Counted from the stretch's first letter, positions 50,674 through 60,214 are shown. The stretch: 64,000 bases of DNA from Mucilaginibacter sp. OK268 (GCF_900103125.1 NZ_FNJV01000004.1:124001-188000), one strand, 5' to 3'. Program-made: numbers and translations. Notes: generated from the letters alone by a model not told the origin.

Positions 50674-51248
50674 GATATGCAGGGCTATTGACGGCAGCGC
50701 TGTTGTTTTTGGCGGCCTGTGGTGGTAACCATGATTATTCGCCAAAGCCGAGGGGATATTACCGCATCGCTTTTCCTAAAAAAGAATACCAGGATTATAA
50801 CGCGGGCTGTCCTTATTCTTTCAGCTATCCTAAATACGCCGTTATCGAGCCCGACAGAACCAAAGGTGCGAAACCATGCTGGGTAAATATGCAGTTCCCG
50901 CAATTTCATGCTACATTGCATTTAAGCTATCAGCCGGTAACCTCCAAAAAAGTATTTAATGAACTGGTGGAGGATGCCCGCACCTTCGCCTTTAAACATA
51001 CGGTAAAAGCCACTTCTATTGATGAAGGTGTAATAGGTTATACCGAGCGTAAGGTTTATGGTATCTATTATACCATTGATGGCAACGCGGCATCATCGGC
51101 ACAGTTCTTCCTGACCGACAGTACAAAAAATTACCTGCGCGGCGCCCTCTACTTTAACTCCGAACCCCGCCTGGATTCTATTCAGCCCGTGCTTAATTTT
51201 ATCAAGCAGGATATAGCTGTAATGATCAAGAGTTTTAAGTGGAAGTAG
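50670..51248 (+). CDS. gldD: Gliding-motility lipoprotein GldD
   Basis: A 192-residue protein. The lipobox is LAAC (C17) and the family signature YSPKPRGYYRIAFPKKEY follows. The rest is a conserved domain with CPYSFSYPKYAVI and CWVNMQFPQFHATLHLSY. GldD is required for gliding in Flavobacterium, and its homologues are found across Bacteroidota that carry the type IX secretion system. It overlaps aroE, an arrangement of genes from unrelated pathways. Other gld genes are not in the window, so motility cannot be claimed for this strain. Confidence 0.95.
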   Translation: MRYAGLLTAALLFLAACGGNHDYSPKPRGYYRIAFPKKEYQDYNAGCPYSFSYPKYAVIEPDRTKGAKPCWVNMQFPQFHATLHLSYQPVTSKKVFNELVEDARTFAFKHTVKATSIDEGVIGYTERKVYGIYYTIDGNAASSAQFFLTDSTKNYLRGALYFNSEPRLDSIQPVLNFIKQDIAVMIKSFKWK

Positions 51249-51300
51249 GTTTTAGAGGCAAGAGATAAGAATCAAGAGACAAGAAAAAATTCAAAAACCA

Positions 51301-51397
51301 CGTCATTGCGAGGTACGAAGCAATCTCTAAACTGTACAGAGCAAATAGGCGTAACCGATATGCTTACGTAGAGATTGCTTCGTACCTCGCAATGACG
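51301..51397. repeat. Palindromic intergenic repeat, family C, perfect 29-bp arms
   Basis: CGTCATTGCGAGGTACGAAG then CAATCTCTA is exactly matched by its inverse at 51369-51397. It is preceded by a GAATCAAGAG-type motif (about 51264-51285). Confidence 0.9.
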
Positions 51398-51414
51398 TAT
51401 TTTTTATTAACCAT

Positions 51415-51494
51415 GAGGTGTCACCCTGAGCTTGTCGAAGGGCGCGCGCAGAGGCCTGCCCACCATGCTTCGACGGCGCTCAGCATGACACCTC
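51415..51494. repeat. Palindromic intergenic repeat, family A, reverse orientation
   Basis: GAGGTGTCACCCTGAGCTTG pairs with GCTCAGCATGACACCTC around GCAGAGGCCTGC. Its reverse complement is nearly identical to 37187-37260. It ends 7 bp before the stop codon of the E1 gene. Confidence 0.9.
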
Positions 51495-51501
51495 GTGTTA
51501 A

Positions 51502-53481
51502 CTAATACTTTAGCAACCTCTCCACCGTTTCCTCCAGCCTTGCTTTCGCCAAAAATTGGTCTTCCAGGGCTTTGTTCATGGGGATGGCGGTATCCAGGCT
51601 GCCGCAACGCATTACGGGGGCATCCAGGTATTTAAAGCAATGCTCAGCAATATGCGCGGCTATCTCCGCGCCAAAACCACTGGTTAGGGTATCTTCATGC
51701 AATACCAGGGCTCTGCCGGTTTTCTTTACGCTTTCTTCCACTGCCTGGTGATCCCATGGCAGCAGGCTGCGCAGGTCGATGATCTCGAGCGATAGTTCAG
51801 GATGTTTTTCGGCATATTCCAGGGCCCAGTGTACACCCAGGCCAAAGGTAATAATACTGGCTTGTGTGCCCTGTTTCACTACATTGGCTTTGCCAATTTC
51901 TATCAGCACATCGTTATCGGGTACATCGCCGCTGATGCTGCGGTACAAATATTTATGTTCAAAATAAATGACCGGGTTAGGGTCGTCAATAGCGGCTAAT
52001 AGCAAACCCTTGGCATCAGCCGGGAAAGCTGGATAAACTACTTTTAGTCCGGGTGTTTTGGTGAACCAGGCCTCGTTGCTCTGCGAGTGGAAAGGGCCTG
52101 CGCCTGTACCTGCACCTGTAGGCATCCGCACCACCATATCAACCGCTTGTGCCCAGCGATAGTGTGTTTTGGCCAGGTTGTTAATGATCTGGTTAAAACC
52201 ACAGGTAACAAAATCGGCAAACTGCATTTCAACAATGGCTTTGTAACCATTCAGGGCCAAGCCCATGCCTGCTCCCACTATGCCCGATTCGCAAATAGGC
52301 GTGTTACGCACACGCGGCTTGCCAAATTCTTCCAAAAAGCCCTGGGTAATCTTGAAGGCGCCACCGTATTCGGCAATATCCTGCCCCATGATCACCAGGT
52401 TGGGGTGTTTGCGCATAGCCTGGCGCAGTCCATCGCTTATAGCATCAATATAACGTTTATGGGTTGCCGGGGTTGCAGTAGGTTGTGCAGCCGGGAATTG
52501 GTAAGGCTGATACATGTCCAGCACTTCGGTTGCTATATCCGGTATAATATCTGCCTCGTTGTATACCTTTTCAAATTCCGTTTCAATAAGCGTGGTGATC
52601 TCTTTTTTAAATACCGGGATCCACTCCGGACGGATCACACCTTCGTCCAATAAATATTGCTCAAAATTGGCTACCGGATCTTTACCGGCCCACCATTCAA
52701 ACAAATTCTGTGGAACATATTTAGTTCCCGAGGCTTCCTCGTGCCCCCGCATCCTAAAGGTCATACACTCCAACAGTACCGGTCGCGGATTTTCACGGAT
52801 GCTATCGTTTATCTCTTTAATGGTGTGATAAACCTCCAGTATGTTGTTGCCGTCAATGCGGCGGCCTTCTATACCATATCCTACAGCTTTATCAACTAGT
52901 TTTAAACAATTGTATTGCTCGTTCACTGGGGTCGATAGACCGTAGCCGTTGTTCTCGATCAAAAATATAACCGGTAGTTTCCAAACTGAGGCAATGTTGA
53001 GGGCCTCATGAAAATCACCTTCGCTGGTAGCTCCCTCGCCGGTAAATACCAGGGTCGATCTTTTCCGGTCCGCTAAAACATCTGCCAGGGCAATACCATC
53101 GGCCAGGGCCAGCTGCGGCCCCAGGTGCGATATCATCCCGATGATCTTATATTCCTGCGTGCCGAAATGGAATGAGCGGTCGCGCCCCTTGGTAAAACCC
53201 GAAGGCTTACCCTGCCACTGGGCCATCAGCCGGGAAAGCGGGATATCGCGGGTAGTAAAAACACCCAGGTTGCGATGCATGGGCAATATATATTCGTCGT
53301 TTTGCATGGCCAGCGTACTGCCCACGGCAATAGCTTCCTGCCCTATTCCCGAAAACCATTTGCCAATGCGGCCCTGGCGTAAAAGGATCAGCATCTTCTC
53401 CTCAATGAGGCGCGGCAGCAACAGTTTTTTGTAAAAAAATGTTAAATTTTCGTTATTCAGGCTTTTACGGTCAAAAATCAT
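51502..53481 (-). CDS. Fused alpha/beta E1 component of a 2-oxoacid dehydrogenase
   Basis: A 659-residue protein. The alpha part (~1-310) has the thiamine-diphosphate motif GEGATSEGDFHEALNIAS ending in ENNGYGLSTP. The beta part (~335-659) has MGQDIAEYGGAFKITQGFLE, the NTPICESGIVGAGMGLAL turn and the C-terminal HEDTLTSGFGAEIAAHI. In two-chain relatives these are AcoA/AcoB or BkdA1/BkdA2; the fused form is common in Bacteroidota. It decarboxylates a 2-oxoacid (pyruvate or branched-chain type not decidable) and passes the acyl group to lipoyl-E2, which is not encoded here. Confidence 0.94.
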   Translation of the reverse strand: MIFDRKSLNNENLTFFYKKLLLPRLIEEKMLILLRQGRIGKWFSGIGQEAIAVGSTLAMQNDEYILPMHRNLGVFTTRDIPLSRLMAQWQGKPSGFTKGRDRSFHFGTQEYKIIGMISHLGPQLALADGIALADVLADRKRSTLVFTGEGATSEGDFHEALNIASVWKLPVIFLIENNGYGLSTPVNEQYNCLKLVDKAVGYGIEGRRIDGNNILEVYHTIKEINDSIRENPRPVLLECMTFRMRGHEEASGTKYVPQNLFEWWAGKDPVANFEQYLLDEGVIRPEWIPVFKKEITTLIETEFEKVYNEADIIPDIATEVLDMYQPYQFPAAQPTATPATHKRYIDAISDGLRQAMRKHPNLVIMGQDIAEYGGAFKITQGFLEEFGKPRVRNTPICESGIVGAGMGLALNGYKAIVEMQFADFVTCGFNQIINNLAKTHYRWAQAVDMVVRMPTGAGTGAGPFHSQSNEAWFTKTPGLKVVYPAFPADAKGLLLAAIDDPNPVIYFEHKYLYRSISGDVPDNDVLIEIGKANVVKQGTQASIITFGLGVHWALEYAEKHPELSLEIIDLRSLLPWDHQAVEESVKKTGRALVLHEDTLTSGFGAEIAAHIAEHCFKYLDAPVMRCGSLDTAIPMNKALEDQFLAKARLEETVERLLKY

Positions 53482-53540
53482 ACTGTAAAACTACTGAAGT
53501 TTTTAAAACTTTGTATGTTTGGTAATCCTATCTAATAACT

Positions 53541-54392
53541 ATGAAACGAAACGGACTTTTACTCCTCGCGCTCTTGCTGATCATTGGGTTTGCCGCCAGC
53601 TCACAGGATTATTTTTTGCTGCCGGAATCCTTTAACATGAAAAAAGGCGACAAGCTCAGTCTGCACCTGTTAAGCGGTAATGATTTTCAAAAAGACGCCG
53701 AATACCGGTATAAAGATGCCAAGTTGACCAAGTTCATGTTGTATGAAGGATCAAAAAAGACCGACCTGACACAGGCCCCCAAAGATACATCGGCCAATGT
53801 GCTGAATTACAAGCTGGAGAATAGCGGAATAGCCCTCATCGAGATGGTGAAAAGCGAAAGCATCGAATCGGAAAGAAATAAATTCTTGAAATATCTGGAT
53901 AACGAAGGGTTGGATAAGATAGCCGAAGATGCCAAGAACAGCAACCAGCAGTATTTTGTCGAAAAAACAAACCGGTACTTAAAAACGCTGATATCAGTTG
54001 ATAAACCCAACGGTAAGGATTTTGATAAACCGCTTGGCGAAACTTATGAAATAGTAATACAGCAAAACCCGTATAAAGCCAGCTATGGCGATGATGTAAC
54101 CGCCCAGGTACTATTTAAAGGAAAGCCTTTGAAAGATGCCGTGGTAATTGTATACATCAGAACTATAAACGGTAATGTGTTCCCGCAAAAACTAAGCTCT
54201 GATGCCCAGGGACAAATCTATTTTAAACTGAGCCGTGAAGGCGTATACATGATCAGCTCGGTACATGTGGAAACATCGACCGATAAAAATGCCGATTTTG
54301 AAAGCTGGGGTGCCACCTTCACTTTCGCGTTCAAAAACGCGGATAGCGCGCCCAATACTTATAAAGAGTTTGGCTTTGGGGATAAGCACTGA
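53541..54392 (+). CDS. DUF4198-like periplasmic protein
   Basis: A 283-residue protein with a signal peptide (1-20, ending AASSQ). It continues with DYFLLPESFNMKKGDKLSLH, the pattern of DUF4198 (usually H-D-F-W/L-P), a family linked in other bacteria to metal uptake. Residues ~165-250 form an Ig-like/carboxypeptidase-regulatory region (VIQQNPYKASYGDDVTAQVL then FKGKPLKDAVVIVY). No metal transporter is adjacent. The gene is divergent from the E1 gene with 59 bp between them. Confidence 0.8.
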   Translation: MKRNGLLLLALLLIIGFAASSQDYFLLPESFNMKKGDKLSLHLLSGNDFQKDAEYRYKDAKLTKFMLYEGSKKTDLTQAPKDTSANVLNYKLENSGIALIEMVKSESIESERNKFLKYLDNEGLDKIAEDAKNSNQQYFVEKTNRYLKTLISVDKPNGKDFDKPLGETYEIVIQQNPYKASYGDDVTAQVLFKGKPLKDAVVIVYIRTINGNVFPQKLSSDAQGQIYFKLSREGVYMISSVHVETSTDKNADFESWGATFTFAFKNADSAPNTYKEFGFGDKH

Positions 54393-54458
54393 GTTAGATG
54401 TGCGGATGTGCAGATTTCAGATGTGCGGATGATTAGAAAATAGCCAGTAAAACATAGT

Positions 54459-54540
54459 TTGTTATTCTGAGCGCAGCGAAGAATCTGTTGTTCAGTATGC
54501 ATGTTAGCGGATAGATCCGTCACTACGCTCAGGATGACAA
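54459..54540. repeat. Palindromic intergenic repeat, family A-like variant
   Basis: TTGTTATTCTGAGCGCAGCG pairs imperfectly with CGCTCAGGATGACAA. It is preceded by AGATGTGCGGATGTGCAGAT (about 54397-54416), the same kind of box that frames the 46-kb copy. Confidence 0.75.
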
Positions 54541-54567
54541 GTTTAAAATATAAGCCTCTCAACATTA

Positions 54568-55611
54568 TTAAAATTTCACATACCCAAACGTAGTCAACTG
54601 TTTGCTGCTGCGGTTGGCATCGGTAATAATCAATGCACCATCCCGGTAAAGTGTTATACCTTCCCAGTTATTTTTTGGTGCAGGGAATGCCGCGGTAACC
54701 TGTTTCCAACGTTTATCTTTCCGGTTCTTGAGCATCACAATGCGGCCATAGTTGGTGCTTTTCTTTTTCAGATAATCCGGGTTTTGGGTAATATTATCCT
54801 TCAGATCGGGAATGCTTGCTTTTATATTTTCTTCTTGGTTTTTAAGCTGATCGTTATTAAGGTAAGCATCATAGTCGCCGTTCCAGAAATAATTGATGCC
54901 GTAGATCTTATCCTTTTTGGTAGCCACCATATCCGTTATCCTGAAATAGAGGAACGGTACTTTTACAGATTGTGGAGCCTTCTGAAGCGAAGTATCAATC
55001 AAATAACCTTTACCACCGCCAGGCATCCCGTTATACTCGTAATAAGCCAGCAGCTTTTTCTCTTTAGGCAGCCAGGTAACGCTTTCAAACCCCGCGTTGT
55101 TAATACGCAGGGGCCTTTTAAGCGTCGCGAAGTGCAGAGGATCGATAGTGATGGTATTTTGAAGGGTGTCCAGGACTCCCCGGAGCAGAAAGCAATAGTC
55201 GTAAGTATCGTTGGTTTCGATAGACAGGTATGCTATATTATTGACAATGGTTATAGCCTCAAAACCTTCATAATAAGTTTTTACGGAGTCGGGCAATTTA
55301 TCCAGATTTTTAACACGGATGGGCCGGTAAGCGGTTAACGCCGTGTCTTTACCATCTATCACGCGGCCGACACTATCGGCCAGCAGGCTGTATATAAAAA
55401 AGTCGCCATCAAGTTTGGTTTCTTTATGACTGCCGTATTGCGGTTCAAGGTAAACCCTGCCGGCGTATAGCGTCATGCCCGAAAATTCTTCGTTTACACT
55501 ACTGATGTTTGGCGGAAGGGGGATGTTTTTAAATGCAGTTTGACTGTGAACAATGCCTGAGAAAAATATACTGCCAGCAAGCAGCATGAGGAGTAGATAT
55601 TTTTTGTACAT
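54568..55611 (-). CDS. Exported protein of unknown function, beta-propeller-like
   Basis: The ATG at 55611 gives MYKKYLLLMLLAGSIFFSGI with a signal peptide ending HSQ; the longer frame from 55650 adds residues before the basic start. The mature ~325 residues have repeating beta-strand segments (FSGMTLYAGRVYLEP, FEAITIVNNIAYLSIE, FESVTWLPKEKKLLAYYEY, WEGITLYRDGALIITDANRS), which suggests a propeller. The pattern recalls the 'esterase-like activity of phytase' or SdiA-regulated-like folds; I would not claim an activity. It is a stand-alone gene. Confidence 0.7.
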   Translation of the reverse strand: MYKKYLLLMLLAGSIFFSGIVHSQTAFKNIPLPPNISSVNEEFSGMTLYAGRVYLEPQYGSHKETKLDGDFFIYSLLADSVGRVIDGKDTALTAYRPIRVKNLDKLPDSVKTYYEGFEAITIVNNIAYLSIETNDTYDYCFLLRGVLDTLQNTITIDPLHFATLKRPLRINNAGFESVTWLPKEKKLLAYYEYNGMPGGGKGYLIDTSLQKAPQSVKVPFLYFRITDMVATKKDKIYGINYFWNGDYDAYLNNDQLKNQEENIKASIPDLKDNITQNPDYLKKKSTNYGRIVMLKNRKDKRWKQVTAAFPAPKNNWEGITLYRDGALIITDANRSSKQLTTFGYVKF

Positions 55612-56129
55612 GTATATTACAATAGCTGATAATACTTTAAAGGTAGCCAAATCGTTCTGTTTCTGTTATAAGAATTTGGTTACAAACGCCGATTATTTCC
55701 GAATGCATAGTAATGCCATTGACTTAACAATTAGTAAGTGCACCGGTAGGTGCAAAAGCTCGGTAGGAACCAATAGTAGTACATTTCGCGTGCCGTAGGT
55801 ACGCCACATAATCCGCTGATAAATAACACAGGGTTTTCGTACCTACGGCACGGTACTTTTATTCTTTTGTTTTCTGCCGAGCTTTGACCCCGATGGGGTC
55901 GGGGCTAATTTCTTAACTCAGTGACATTGATATGTATCTGAAAAGTTATTAAAGCCTCTTTTTATATAATAGTCGCTTTAGGCTTTCTGCTTTGCGCTTT
56001 AGGCTCATAAAAACCTATATATTTACGGCGAACGACAAAGATTTAACAAATTTTAACATTTAAGCGGGCATTTTTTTTGGCGAAAAAATGTTAAGGTGAG
56101 TAAGTTTGCCTACCGAACAAAAAAGAAGC
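55612..56129. other. Intergenic region upstream of the Bat operon
   Basis: A 518-bp divergent gap. It contains the large nested palindrome at 55755-55885, then an AT-rich part that should hold the Bat operon promoter. No gene is seen. Confidence 0.5.
55755..55885. repeat. Nested palindrome with GTGCCGTAGGTACG arms
   Basis: Inner arms GTGCCGTAGGTACG (55790-55803) and CGTACCTACGGCAC (55838-55851) pair perfectly over 14 bp. Outer arms AAAGCTCGG (55755-55763) and CCGAGCTTT (55877-55885) also pair. It belongs to a different sequence family from A, B and C. Confidence 0.85.
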
Positions 56130-57185
56130 ATGGAAGAATTAAAAAGTAATACTGAAAACGTTTCATCAGGCACTGTACCTGGTAGCTTATCGTATTCAAC
56201 CGATATCAGGGCGCTGAATGAAATGATACAAAGAGAAAGCGCTTTTATCGACCTCCTGAAATTGGAGATGGATAAAGTGATCATCGGGCAAAAATATATG
56301 GTGGAACGCTTACTGATCGGTTTGCTGGCCGACGGGCACATCCTTTTGGAAGGAGTTCCGGGACTGGCAAAAACGCTGGCCATCAACACGCTGGCCAAAG
56401 CCATCCAGGCCGACTACAGCCGGATCCAGTTTACCCCCGATCTTTTACCGGCCGATTTGCTGGGTACCATGATATACAACCAGAAAAAAGAAGAGTTCAT
56501 TGTGCGTAAAGGACCGCTGTTCTCCAACTTTATCCTGGCCGATGAGATCAACCGTGCGCCAGCCAAAGTGCAAAGCGCGCTGCTGGAAGCGATGCAGGAA
56601 CGCCAGGTAACTATTGGCGACAATACCTTCCCGCTGCCAAACCCTTTCCTGGTACTGGCTACCCAGAACCCGATTGAGCAGGAAGGTACCTACCCGCTGC
56701 CCGAAGCACAGGTTGACCGTTTTATGCTGAAAGTGGTGATCAACTATCCGGATAAGGAAGAGGAGAAACGCATCATCCGTGCCAATATATTGCCGGGCGG
56801 TATGCCAAAACCATCGCCTATCATCAAACCGGAGGAAATTGTGCGTGCCCGTAAAATTGTAAGGGAAGTGTACATGGATGAGAAGATAGAGCAATACATT
56901 ATTGATATTGTTTTCGCTACCCGTTACCCTGAGCAGGCAAAACTGGCGCACTATAAAAACCTGATCACCTTTGGCGCATCGCCAAGGGCGAGTATCAACC
57001 TGGCGCTGGCCGCGAAAGCCTACGCGTTCATCAAACGCAGGGGCTATGTGATCCCCGAGGATGTGCGTGCCATCTGCCATGATGTACTGCGTCACCGTAT
57101 CGGTTTAAGCTATGAAGCCGAGGCTGAGAACATCACCTCAGAAAATATTATTACAGGGATATTGAACGTGGTAGAAGTACCGTAA
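56130..57185 (+). CDS. MoxR-family AAA+ ATPase of the Bat operon
   Basis: The ATG at 56130 is chosen because a purine-rich AAAAGAAG precedes it; the frame extends upstream to a TTG at 56106. The protein has ~351 residues. Walker A is EGVPGLAKT, Walker B LADEINRAP, sensor LATQNPIEQEGTYPLPEAQ, and the lid domain ends with NIITGILNVVEVP. MoxR ATPases act as chaperones that activate VWA-domain partners, and BatA and BatB encoded downstream are the expected ones. An inverted-repeat element lies between this gene and the DUF58 gene. Confidence 0.95.
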   Translation: MEELKSNTENVSSGTVPGSLSYSTDIRALNEMIQRESAFIDLLKLEMDKVIIGQKYMVERLLIGLLADGHILLEGVPGLAKTLAINTLAKAIQADYSRIQFTPDLLPADLLGTMIYNQKKEEFIVRKGPLFSNFILADEINRAPAKVQSALLEAMQERQVTIGDNTFPLPNPFLVLATQNPIEQEGTYPLPEAQVDRFMLKVVINYPDKEEEKRIIRANILPGGMPKPSPIIKPEEIVRARKIVREVYMDEKIEQYIIDIVFATRYPEQAKLAHYKNLITFGASPRASINLALAAKAYAFIKRRGYVIPEDVRAICHDVLRHRIGLSYEAEAENITSENIITGILNVVEVP

Positions 57186-57199
57186 GAAAAGAATCAAGA

Positions 57200-57336
57200 G
57201 ATAAGAGTCAAGAAATAAGAGAAAAAGAATCAAGAGATAAGAGTCAAGAGCCAAGAGAAAAGAATCAAAAATCAAGTATTAAGACAAGAGTTTAAGTTTT
57301 TGTCTTGATTCTTGGCTCTTGACTCTTGATTCCACT
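57200..57336. repeat. AGAATCAAGAG-rich inverted-repeat element in the Bat operon
   Basis: Direct units of AAGAATCAAGAG/AAGAGTCAAGAG type (57186-57280) face the inverse CTTGATTCTTGGCTCTTGAC (about 57302-57323), so the stretch can fold into a hairpin. A second element of this kind lies at 60215-60340 and a short one at about 51260-51290. Confidence 0.8.
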
Positions 57337-57350
57337 CTCTCCTCCAAATT

Positions 57351-58232
57351 ATGGCTAAGGATACCAAAGAACTGCTAAAAAAAGTAAGGAAGATCGAGAT
57401 CAAGACCCGGGGGTTGAGCAATCACCTGTTTTCGGGCGAGTACCATTCGGCTTTCAAGGGCCGTGGTATGGCTTTTAGCGAGGTGCGCGAATACCAGCTG
57501 GGCGATGAGATTCGCACCATCGACTGGAACGTGACCGCCCGTTTTAACCATCCTTACGTGAAGGTTTTTGATGAGGAGCGCGAGCTTACTTTTATGCTGT
57601 TGGTTGACGTGAGCGGCTCTGAAAACTTTGGAACACAAAATCAGCAAAAGCAGGATATAGCCACCGAACTTTGCGCGGTACTGGCATTTTCGGCCATACA
57701 GAACAATGATAAGGTGGGCGTGCTATTTTTTAGCGATAAGATCGAAAAATTCATTCCACCCAAAAAAGGCCGCAGTCATATCCTGATGATCATCCGCGAG
57801 CTGATCGACTTTAAGCCCGAAAGCAAAGGAACTAATGTTGCCGAAGCGCTCAAATTCTTTACCCGGGCCATCAAGAAAAAGTGTACCGCCTTTATTATTT
57901 CCGATTTTATTAGTCCTGCCTTTGAGGATGAATTAAAGATCGCCAATAAAAAGCATGACCTGATTGCCCTGCGCCTTTATGATAAACATGAAGAAGAGTT
58001 TCCGAACCTGGGCCTCATCCCGATGAAGGACGAAGAGACTGGCGAACTTTTATGGGTGAATACCTCCGACAAAGCCGTACGCACCGCTTTTAAAGCCGAA
58101 GGGCTAAGAAGGAACGGCCAGCTGAGGGAAACCTTTAGCCGCTCGGGTGTGGATTTTACCAGCATTGGTACCCATGAATCATACGTTAAACCACTGATGA
58201 CATTATTTAAAAAGCGGGAAGGCAAAAGATGA
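57351..58232 (+). CDS. DUF58-domain protein of the Bat operon
   Basis: A 293-residue protein of the DUF58 family, which pairs with MoxR. The signature LFSGEYHSAFKGRGMAFSEV and YQLGDEIRTIDWNVTARF is followed by a VWA-like core (MLLVDVSGSENFGT, with a DxSxS metal site). It has no membrane segment. DUF58-MoxR pairs are thought to assemble or activate other complexes; the task in Bat systems is unproven. Its stop overlaps the next gene by 4 bp. Confidence 0.94.
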   Translation: MAKDTKELLKKVRKIEIKTRGLSNHLFSGEYHSAFKGRGMAFSEVREYQLGDEIRTIDWNVTARFNHPYVKVFDEERELTFMLLVDVSGSENFGTQNQQKQDIATELCAVLAFSAIQNNDKVGVLFFSDKIEKFIPPKKGRSHILMIIRELIDFKPESKGTNVAEALKFFTRAIKKKCTAFIISDFISPAFEDELKIANKKHDLIALRLYDKHEEEFPNLGLIPMKDEETGELLWVNTSDKAVRTAFKAEGLRRNGQLRETFSRSGVDFTSIGTHESYVKPLMTLFKKREGKR

Positions 58233-59209
58233 TAAAGTGCTTTATAAAACACCTGCTACTGTTAACCATACTGCTTACCGGATTTGTTTACGAAAGCAGT
58301 GCGCAAACCGCGGAAGTTGGAGCCAGCCTCGACCGTAAGGCTATTAAAATAGGCGAGCAAACACAGCTGCACATCACAGCCCGTGTACACGTAAAAGATA
58401 AGGACAAGGTTGAATTCCCGGTACTGGCAGACAGTATCGCCAATAAAATTTTAATAGTAGGCGGTAAAGCCGATACTGTAGTTGATAAAAATGACGCCAG
58501 TATCGAAACCATCGGGCATCATTATCTCATCACCGCATTTGACAGTGGTGAATATGTGATCCCGGCATACGCGTTCCATACCGAGGGTGCTGAGATTAAA
58601 ACCGCGCCCTTGAAGCTGATAGTAGCCACCGTTGCGGTGGATACCACCAAAGCCGCCTACGATATTAAACAGCCACTGGTTGTTCAGTATACTTTTTTAG
58701 ACTGGCTGATGGATAACCTGGTGCTGGTACTCATTATAGAAGCAGCCATCATAATCGGCGGGGTACTCTTTTTGATTTTTTACCTGAGGAGTAAGAATAA
58801 AAAGAAGGTGGTTGTTGAAGAGCCAAAACCGCTTGTGCCTATTCATGTGTTAGCGCTGCAAAAACTAACCGAACTGCGTAACAGAAAGCTATGGCAGCAG
58901 GAGCAGACGAAACAATACCATACCGAGCTTACCGATATTATGCGCGACTACCTGGAAAATCGTTATGTGATCAAAGCGCATGAGCAAACCTCTGACGAGA
59001 TATTTGCTAGTCTGCGGTACATGGATATAAGCGAAGATAACCGCAACGCGCTGCGCCAGGTGTTGATACTGGCCGATTTGGTGAAATTTGCGAAAGAGAA
59101 ACCATTGCCGCAGGATAATGAACAAAGCATGGATAATGCCGTTGCCTTTGTGAACAGAACGCAGCAAGCCATTCAATTACCCATTGAAAAGCAAGAGGAT
59201 AACAAATGA
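58229..59209 (+). CDS. Bat-operon membrane protein of unknown function
   Basis: A 326-residue protein. A signal peptide (1-26, ending SSAQ) precedes an extracytoplasmic beta-rich domain (~28-135, IGEQTQLHITARVHVKDKDK) similar in style to BatD domains. A membrane helix lies at ~160-185 (LVLVLIIEAAIIIGGVLFLI), followed by a helical cytoplasmic tail to ~326 (LTELRNRKLWQQEQTKQYHT). It is the usual gene between DUF58 and BatA in Bacteroidota. It overlaps both neighbours by 4 bp, so translation is coupled. Confidence 0.88.
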   Translation: MIKCFIKHLLLLTILLTGFVYESSAQTAEVGASLDRKAIKIGEQTQLHITARVHVKDKDKVEFPVLADSIANKILIVGGKADTVVDKNDASIETIGHHYLITAFDSGEYVIPAYAFHTEGAEIKTAPLKLIVATVAVDTTKAAYDIKQPLVVQYTFLDWLMDNLVLVLIIEAAIIIGGVLFLIFYLRSKNKKKVVVEEPKPLVPIHVLALQKLTELRNRKLWQQEQTKQYHTELTDIMRDYLENRYVIKAHEQTSDEIFASLRYMDISEDNRNALRQVLILADLVKFAKEKPLPQDNEQSMDNAVAFVNRTQQAIQLPIEKQEDNK

Positions 59210-60207
59210 GCTGGTTTAAAGGAATAGAATTTGCCCATCCGGGATTTTTCTGGTTGTTTATCATCATACCATTAATGGTGGCCTGGTACGTATGGAAACA
59301 GCGCCAGTTACAGGGCACGCTGGGTGTGCCTACCCTGAAAAGCTTTGCTATTAAAAAAAGCAATACAGCCCGTTTCAGACACGTGGGGATTGTGATACGG
59401 TCATTGGCTATTGCCGCCTTAATTGTGGCACTGGCAAGGCCACAGTCGTCATTAAGCTGGCAAAACAGTACTACCGAGGGTATCGATATTATGATTGCCT
59501 CCGATATTTCGGGCAGTATGCTGGCCGAGGATTTTAAACCCAATCGCCTGGAAGCCGGTAAAAATATCGCTATTGATTTTATCAAGAACCGGCCTGATGA
59601 CCGTATTGGCCTGGTGATCTTCAGCGGTGAAAGCTTTACACAGTGCCCGCTCACGATTGACCATGATGTACTGATCAACCTGTACGCCGATATCAAGAAC
59701 GGTATGATCGAAGACGGAACGGCTATAGGCATGGGTCTGGCTACGGCTGTGAACCGCTTAAGAACCAGCACCGCCAAAAGCAAGGTGATCATTTTACTTA
59801 CCGATGGCTCCAACAACTCCGGTTCTATACCGCCCATTACGGCTGCCGAGATAGCCAAACAGTTTGGGGTAAGGGTTTATACTGTGGGCTTGGGTACCAA
59901 TGGTTATGCGCCTTACCCGGTGCCTACACCAATGGGGGTACAATACCAGCGCATGAAGGTGGATATTGACGAAGGTACACTCTCAAAAATTGCCAACATA
60001 ACCGGGGGCAAGTATTTCAGGGCTACAGATAACGAAACACTGAAGCAGATATATATACAGATTGATAAGCTGGAGAAAGCTAAGATTGATGTAACCCAGT
60101 TTCGCAGAAAAACAGAGATGTTTATGCCCTGGGCCATCATAGCACTGGTATTATTATCGCTTGAATTTTTATTGAAAAATACCCTGTTTAAAGGAGCTTT
60201 AACATAA
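59206..60207 (+). CDS. batA: BatA, VWA-domain inner-membrane protein
   Basis: A 333-residue protein. Two membrane helices at the N-terminus (~10-28 and ~60-78), a VWA domain (~92-290) with the MIDAS motif DISGS in MIASDISGSMLAEDF, and a final helix (~308-326). The NRLEAGKNIAIDFI and DRIGLVIFSGESFTQCPL segments are typical. Bat proteins were described in Bacteroides aerotolerance; the molecular role is unsettled. BatB follows after an inserted repeat element. Confidence 0.94.
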   Translation: MSWFKGIEFAHPGFFWLFIIIPLMVAWYVWKQRQLQGTLGVPTLKSFAIKKSNTARFRHVGIVIRSLAIAALIVALARPQSSLSWQNSTTEGIDIMIASDISGSMLAEDFKPNRLEAGKNIAIDFIKNRPDDRIGLVIFSGESFTQCPLTIDHDVLINLYADIKNGMIEDGTAIGMGLATAVNRLRTSTAKSKVIILLTDGSNNSGSIPPITAAEIAKQFGVRVYTVGLGTNGYAPYPVPTPMGVQYQRMKVDIDEGTLSKIANITGGKYFRATDNETLKQIYIQIDKLEKAKIDVTQFRRKTEMFMPWAIIALVLLSLEFLLKNTLFKGALT

Positions 60208-60214
60208 TTAAAAT

